A stretch of 64,000 nt of DNA. Origin: Chitinophaga hostae (GTDB lineage Bacteria; Bacteroidota; Bacteroidia; Chitinophagales; Chitinophagaceae). The position numbers and the translations under genes were made by a program. This document shows positions 60,113 through 64,000 of the stretch, piece by piece (the first letter of the stretch is position 1; each line of letters begins with the position of its first letter). The notes below the pieces were generated by a model. It saw nothing but the letters and a program-made list of their open reading frames with translations, made no database searches and was not told the DNA's origin. The stretch lies in NCBI RefSeq assembly GCF_018224885.1, contig NZ_JAGTXB010000005.1, positions 434,001-498,000 on the forward strand. The letters run 5' to 3'.

Positions 60113-60916
60113 ATGACCCATCACCCGATCCCCTTTGAAAAAGGGACGTACGTAGGCACCAAAGTGAAAGAGCGCGTTTTTGACGCCGTGTTTACCAGTG
60201 AAACTGCTTTCGCGGCCAATATGTCGTCGGAATGGCATTATCATCTCCATCCGCATTTTTCGCATATACTGGCAGGCGGCAGCAAAGAAATCAGGAAGGG
60301 TGGGGCCGACCGGCAGTTTGCCGGCGCCGGGCTTTATTACCATCCCGGTATCCCGCACCAGAATGTGGATTACCAGGAAGGCACCCGCATTTTTAATATT
60401 GAGCTGAGAGAAGATTTTTTCAAATCACACGGACTCCCGGAACCGCCGGCCGATCTGATGTTCGGGCAAAGCGGCCAGCTCAATACCGGCGGCCTTCTGC
60501 GGATCATGAAAGAACACTATCTCAATGACAGGGACTCCGGGATTGCCGTTGCGCAGCTTTGTACAGCACTGTTGCAGCCCGGTGATGATACCTTCCGCTG
60601 GTTCCCGGAATGGGTTACGAAAATAAAAACGATCCTGTACGACAGCTGGAACAGCCCGCTGTCGCTGCCCTTACTGGCAGCAGAACTGGGGCTTCACCCG
60701 GTCACTATCTCCAAATACTTCTCAAAATACTTTGGCTGCTCCGCAGGAGAATATCTCAGGAAGATAAAAGTTGAAAAAGCCATTTCGCTGATAAGAACTG
60801 ACCGGCATTCCCTTACCGCCATTGCCTACGAGTGCGGATTTACCGACCAGGCCCATTTCACTAAAACATTTCAGCGCCTTACCGGCCTGCTTCCCCTTCA
60901 GTACAGGAAAATATAA
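60113..60916 (+). CDS. AraC-family transcriptional regulator with cupin-like sensor domain
   Basis: A 267-residue regulator. The N-terminal cupin-like part (about 1-110) contains 'SSEWHYHLHPHFSHILAGGS' and 'GAGLYYHPGIPHQNVDY', with several His residues that could bind a ligand or metal. The C-terminal AraC domain (about 170-267) has the first HTH 'LSLPLLAAELGLHPVTISKY' with 'FSKYFGCSAGEYLRKIKVEKA' and the second 'HSLTAIAYECGFTDQAHFTK' with 'FQRLTGLLPLQYRK'. ATG 60113 is used; upstream in-frame sequence lies within an inverted repeat. It is followed by the DUF885 gene on the same strand, a possible target. Confidence 0.9.
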   Translation: MTHHPIPFEKGTYVGTKVKERVFDAVFTSETAFAANMSSEWHYHLHPHFSHILAGGSKEIRKGGADRQFAGAGLYYHPGIPHQNVDYQEGTRIFNIELREDFFKSHGLPEPPADLMFGQSGQLNTGGLLRIMKEHYLNDRDSGIAVAQLCTALLQPGDDTFRWFPEWVTKIKTILYDSWNSPLSLPLLAAELGLHPVTISKYFSKYFGCSAGEYLRKIKVEKAISLIRTDRHSLTAIAYECGFTDQAHFTKTFQRLTGLLPLQYRKI

Positions 60917-60958
60917 CGATACGCTAATCCCGTACAATTTTTGTTTTTTTCCTGCGCC

Positions 60959-60990
60959 TAGTTTTGTACTATCTAATTTATAAGATAGTA
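60959..60990 (+). promoter_or_regulatory. TAGTTTTG -7 element and 8-bp palindrome at the DUF885 start
   Basis: TAGTTTTG (60959-60966) matches TAnnTTTG. Immediately after it TACTATCT (60967-60974) and AGATAGTA (60983-60990) form a perfect inverted repeat with an 8-bp centre that ends on the A of the start codon. No well-spaced -33 TTTG is visible. The palindrome could be an operator or a leader hairpin masking the start. Confidence 0.45.
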
Positions 60991-62768
60991 TGACGACATT
61001 CCGGGTTGTAAAGCAGATGTTATGGTCAATGACCTTACTCTTGACAGTGGTAAAGGCAAAGGCGCAGGAGCCTTCTTCCATCCGGCAGTTATTTGACCGC
61101 TATTATGCGGAACGTATGCAGCTGTTTCCGCTGGAAGCCACTGCGGCCGGTTATCACCAGTACGATCATCTGCTGGCGGTGGAAGGCAGTGTCCCGTACA
61201 TAGCGGCTACGACTAAGTTTTATCAACAGTTTTTGGGAGAATTAAAAAAATATGACCGGTCTGCCTTAACGGAAGCCGACAGGATCTCCTGTGATATCCT
61301 CATGTACACCCTGAACGAGGCCGTGGAAGCCATCCCCCTGCACCTGGAGTACATGCCGATGAACCAGTTTGTATCTACGCCGCTGGAGTTGGCCTCATTA
61401 GGATCCGGCAGCGGTGATCAGCCATTCCGCACCGTAAAGGATTATGAAAACTGGGCCCAAAGAATGACTGCTTTCACTGAATGGACGGATACCTGTATCG
61501 CTAATTTTAATAAGGGCATTCGTGCCGGTATTGTTCTTCCCCGGGTGCTGGTGCAGAAAATGATTCCCCAGATGGAGGCGCTTGCGGAAACGGATACGGC
61601 AAAGTGTATCTTTTATAAACCCATCGCACAGTTTCCGGCTTCGTTCAGCACAGCCGAACGCGCCAGGCTGACGAAGCAGTACCAGCAGGTGATTGCCGGC
61701 AACATGTGCCCTGCCTACCGCAAACTGGCCGGTTACCTCAAAACCGTGTACCTGCCTGCAGCGCAGCAGCAGTCAGGACTGAGCGCCCTGCCGGGTGGAG
61801 AAAAGATCTACGAATATTATGTACGTTCCTTTACCACTTCTCCCGGGTTAACTCCTGACAAAATTTATAAAACCGGGCTGGCAGAGGTGGCGCGCATAAA
61901 AGGAGAGATGAAAAAAGTGCAACAGCAGGAAGGATTTAAGGGCAGCCTGCCGGCGTTCTTTGTTTATCTGAAAACCAATCCCAGGCTCATGCCTTTTAAA
62001 ACGCCGGAAGAGGTGCTGCAGGCGTACCAGGATATCTATAACCGGGTGCAGCCTCATTTGAAGGAATTGTTTGGCCACTTCCCTCAAACGCCGATGGTTA
62101 TACGCAGGGTGGAAGCTTACCGGGAGGCTGCTTCCGCAGGACCATTTTATATTAAAGGTAACCTGGTGGAAAACAGGTCCGCTATCCTGTACGTACCGGT
62201 ACCGGATGCCACCAAAATCAACGTCACCTTTTATGGTATGGAGGCAACGTTTATCCACGAAGCCATTCCGGGACATCATTTCCAGATATCTTTCCAACAG
62301 GAAAATACGAATATACCTGCCTTCCGCAGGCAGCCCACTTTCAGCGCCTTTTTTGAAGGTTGGGCGCTATATGCAGAATCGCTGGGGCCGCAGCTGGGAT
62401 GCTATCAGGATGCCTATCAGAAAATGGGTGCGTTAAACAATGAAATCCACAGGGCTATCAGGTTGGTACTCGACGTAGCCGTTCATACAGGGAAAATGAC
62501 ACGGGAAGAAGCGATTGCCTATATGATGGCCAATGAGGCAGTGAGCGAAAGTATTGCTGCTGCAGAGGTGGAACGCTATATGGCCATGCCGGGACAGGCA
62601 CTGTCTTACAAAATCGGTGAAATAAAACTAAAGGAGCTGCGGGATAAAGCAGCCCGGAAAATGGGCCGCAAATTCAACCTGACAGCTTTTCATGACGCAT
62701 TACTGGCGCATGGAGATATGCCCCTGCAGGTACTTGAAACGTATATCAACGACTGGATGAACAGGTAA
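60990..62768 (+). CDS. DUF885 family exported putative metallopeptidase-like protein
   Basis: A 592-residue exported protein (signal peptide about 1-25, ending KAKAQ). It is a DUF885 member: 'RYYAERMQLFPLEATAAGYH' near the N-terminus and the zinc-site-like motif 'HEAIPGHH' at residues 423-430, preceded by 'NVTFYGMEATFI' and followed by 'FSAFFEGWALYAESLG' with a conserved Glu. 'NEAVSESIAAAEVERYMAMPGQALSYKIGEIKL' (in parts) is the usual C-terminal signature. The motif fits a metal-dependent peptidase, but few members have been tested. It lies 73 bp after the AraC gene on the same strand. Confidence 0.9.
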   Translation: MTTFRVVKQMLWSMTLLLTVVKAKAQEPSSIRQLFDRYYAERMQLFPLEATAAGYHQYDHLLAVEGSVPYIAATTKFYQQFLGELKKYDRSALTEADRISCDILMYTLNEAVEAIPLHLEYMPMNQFVSTPLELASLGSGSGDQPFRTVKDYENWAQRMTAFTEWTDTCIANFNKGIRAGIVLPRVLVQKMIPQMEALAETDTAKCIFYKPIAQFPASFSTAERARLTKQYQQVIAGNMCPAYRKLAGYLKTVYLPAAQQQSGLSALPGGEKIYEYYVRSFTTSPGLTPDKIYKTGLAEVARIKGEMKKVQQQEGFKGSLPAFFVYLKTNPRLMPFKTPEEVLQAYQDIYNRVQPHLKELFGHFPQTPMVIRRVEAYREAASAGPFYIKGNLVENRSAILYVPVPDATKINVTFYGMEATFIHEAIPGHHFQISFQQENTNIPAFRRQPTFSAFFEGWALYAESLGPQLGCYQDAYQKMGALNNEIHRAIRLVLDVAVHTGKMTREEAIAYMMANEAVSESIAAAEVERYMAMPGQALSYKIGEIKLKELRDKAARKMGRKFNLTAFHDALLAHGDMPLQVLETYINDWMNR

Positions 62769-62805
62769 GCACCGGGAAATTTTTTAATTATCTCCTAAAA
62801 TAATT

Positions 62806-62831
62806 ATTTTTGTAGTGATTAATACAAAAAT
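62806..62831 (+). promoter_or_regulatory. TetR operator copy 1 overlapping the tetR promoter
   Basis: A 26-bp element with arms TTTTTGT and ACAAAAA around a 10-bp centre, 6 bp before the tetR start codon. It overlaps TATTTTTG (62805-62812), which matches the -7 consensus, so binding would repress tetR itself. It is identical at 25 of 26 positions to the copy before the SDR gene. Confidence 0.75.
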
Positions 62832-62837
62832 GATAAA

Positions 62838-63425
62838 ATGAGTATGAAAGGCAGACCTGCTACTTACGATAATAGGGAGGTAGTAGCAAAAGCGCAGAAG
62901 GTATTTTGGGCGAAAGGGTTTACAGCCACTTCCCTGGAAGATGTGCTGAGTGCCATGGGGATGGGAAGCGGTAGTTTTTACAATGCCTTCAAAGGGGGTA
63001 AGAAAGAACTGTTTCGAAAAGCCATTCAGCAACGCCGGGAAGCGTTGAATGCATTCAGGGAAGAAGTGGAAAAGAGTGAGGCGCCCGTGGAGCTGATCAA
63101 AAACTTTTTCCGCAGTATTGCCAACGCCGACCGGGATACACATTTGCAAGGTTGTATCATCTCCAATACTGTAGTGGAAATGGCGGCGCTGGATGAAGAA
63201 CTTGAACAGGAAGCCGTGGATATTTTAAAAGAAGTAGAACAGCTATACACCAGGATGATCCGCAAAGCACAGAAAAACGGAACGCTGAAAAACCAGGCAG
63301 ACCCCGTGATTTTAGGCCGTTACCTGATTACATTGTGGAATGGTTTGAATGTGACAAGGCGCATGTACCCCGACAATAAAGTATTGATCAAACAAATCGA
63401 AATGCAGCTGGAAATCCTCCGCTGA
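62838..63425 (+). CDS. TetR/AcrR-family transcriptional regulator
   Basis: A 195-residue regulator. The N-terminal HTH (about residues 5-55) reads 'GRPATYDNREVVAKAQKVFW', 'AKGFTATSLEDVLSAMGMGSGSFYNAFKGGKKELFRKAI' (in parts), with the typical 'SFYNAF' recognition helix. The C-terminal ligand-binding domain is helical with 'CIISNTVVEMAALDEELEQE'. It resembles regulators of the AcuR/NemR-like group that respond to small electrophiles, but the ligand is unknown. It is flanked by two near-identical palindromic operators, one before itself and one before the following SDR gene, so it very probably controls both. Confidence 0.92.
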   Translation: MSMKGRPATYDNREVVAKAQKVFWAKGFTATSLEDVLSAMGMGSGSFYNAFKGGKKELFRKAIQQRREALNAFREEVEKSEAPVELIKNFFRSIANADRDTHLQGCIISNTVVEMAALDEELEQEAVDILKEVEQLYTRMIRKAQKNGTLKNQADPVILGRYLITLWNGLNVTRRMYPDNKVLIKQIEMQLEILR

Positions 63426-63437
63426 TTTTTTTTATTC

Positions 63438-63463
63438 ATTTTTGTAGTGATTAACACAAAAAT
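63438..63463 (+). promoter_or_regulatory. TetR operator copy 2 upstream of the SDR gene
   Basis: The second copy of the 26-bp palindrome (TTTTTGT-N10-ACAAAAA), one base different from the copy at 62806-62831, lies 29 bp upstream of the SDR start codon and 12 bp after the tetR stop codon. Confidence 0.75.
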
Positions 63464-63492
63464 ACTTCTTTCGATAACAAACAGCAATTTAT

Positions 63493-64000
63493 ATGGATGT
63501 ACAATTAACATCAAAGACCGCTTTTGTGAGCGGATCTACGCAGGGTATTGGTTTTGCCATTGCAAAAGAACTACTCCGGGAAGGGGCAGCGGTGATCATC
63601 AACGGAAGAACACCTGAAAAAGTGGATGCCGCAGTAAAGCGTTTGCAGCAGGAAATACCCGGAGCCGCGGTGTCGGGGATAGCAGCCGATTTTGGCAGTG
63701 TAGCCGAAGTTGATCAGCTATTGGCGGCATTGCCCCGCATTGATATCCTCGTAAATAATGTGGGCATATTTGAACTGAAACCATTTGCCGATATCAACGA
63801 TGATGATTGGGCGCATATTTTTCAAATCAATGTAATGAGTGGTATCCGGTTGTCGAGGTATTTACTGCCTGAAATGCTCGCCAGAAATGAGGGCCGGATT
63901 ATTTTTATCAGCAGTGAATCGGGCGTGAATATTCCGGAACAAATGATTCACTACGGCGCCACCAAAACCATGATGCTGGCTGTTAGCCGGGGCCTGGCCG
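63493..64000 (+). CDS. Short-chain dehydrogenase/reductase (3' partial)
   Basis: ATG 63493 opens a frame that runs off the window; 169 residues are visible. The N-terminal Rossmann motif is 'AFVSGSTQGIGFAIAKELLR' (TGxxxGIG-type), then 'DILVNNVGIFELKPF' (the NNxG motif), 'INVMSGIRLSRYLLPEM', 'GRIIFISSESGV' with the catalytic Ser, and 'HYGATKTMM' with the catalytic Tyr and Lys. It is therefore a classical NAD(P)H-dependent SDR, probably active; the substrate is unknown. It starts 67 bp after tetR, behind a copy of the TetR operator, and is the likely repressed target. Confidence 0.93.
   Translation, partial: MDVQLTSKTAFVSGSTQGIGFAIAKELLREGAAVIINGRTPEKVDAAVKRLQQEIPGAAVSGIAADFGSVAEVDQLLAALPRIDILVNNVGIFELKPFADINDDDWAHIFQINVMSGIRLSRYLLPEMLARNEGRIIFISSESGVNIPEQMIHYGATKTMMLAVSRGLA

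Overview
The window looks like chromosomal DNA of a Bacteroidota bacterium, most likely of the Chitinophagaceae (Chitinophaga-like). The evidence is the gene families present: type IX secretion proteins with a gliding-motility type B sorting domain, PorP/SprF, a FecI/FecR/SusC/SusD locus with an STN domain, TlpA thioredoxins, DUF1080 and DUF885 proteins. Several promoters also fit the Bacteroidota pattern TTTG-N19-TAnnTTTG. No tRNA, rRNA, CRISPR array, transposase or phage gene was seen.

Layout. (1) 1-25745: the 3' 22.9 kb of a giant secreted surface protein, whose start lies outside the window. It has six visible LamG-like/'IGRDD' modules, 40 tandem Calx-beta repeats, a DUF11-like domain and a type B T9SS sorting domain. 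PorP/SprF and a TPR-propeller-OmpA protein follow on the same strand, so the three look like a secretion and anchoring unit. (2) 25800-32365: a bidirectional terminator, a GapN-like aldehyde dehydrogenase, an unrecognised conserved protein, a small secreted protein, RidA, a sigma/anti-sigma-like pair with a frameshift in the sigma gene, and two lipoproteins. (3) 32560-43699: an operon-like run of ECF sigma, FecR, SusC, SusD, TlpA, S41 peptidase, TlpA, ending in a strong hairpin. It reads as a regulated uptake and processing locus, perhaps for peptides. (4) 43763-51824: cbpM-cbpA, Dyp peroxidase, DUF1801, an EF-hand protein, secreted proteins, an LVIVD lipoprotein and two SAM methyltransferases. 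(5) 51920-54281: a deletion scar joining the remains of a divergent DoxX/HxlR pair, then an intact divergent pair of quinone-reductase-like oxidoreductase and HxlR regulator, then a DUF3592 protein. (6) 54354-64000: a large AsmA-like protein, a 572-bp intergenic region with a possible small RNA, an RluA-like protein lacking its catalytic domain, DUF1080, AraC, DUF885, and a TetR/SDR pair sharing a duplicated operator. The SDR gene runs off the window end.

The points most worth a second look are the homogenised Calx-beta array, the 5-bp duplication that frameshifts a sigma factor, an exact 40-bp tandem duplication directly before fecR, the DoxX/HxlR double-truncation scar, the RluA-family protein without its synthase domain with a promoter-plus-terminator unit in front of it, a GapN-like enzyme with Ser at the catalytic Glu position, and the two matching TetR operators. 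All functions are inferred from reading the sequence; nothing was searched against a database.
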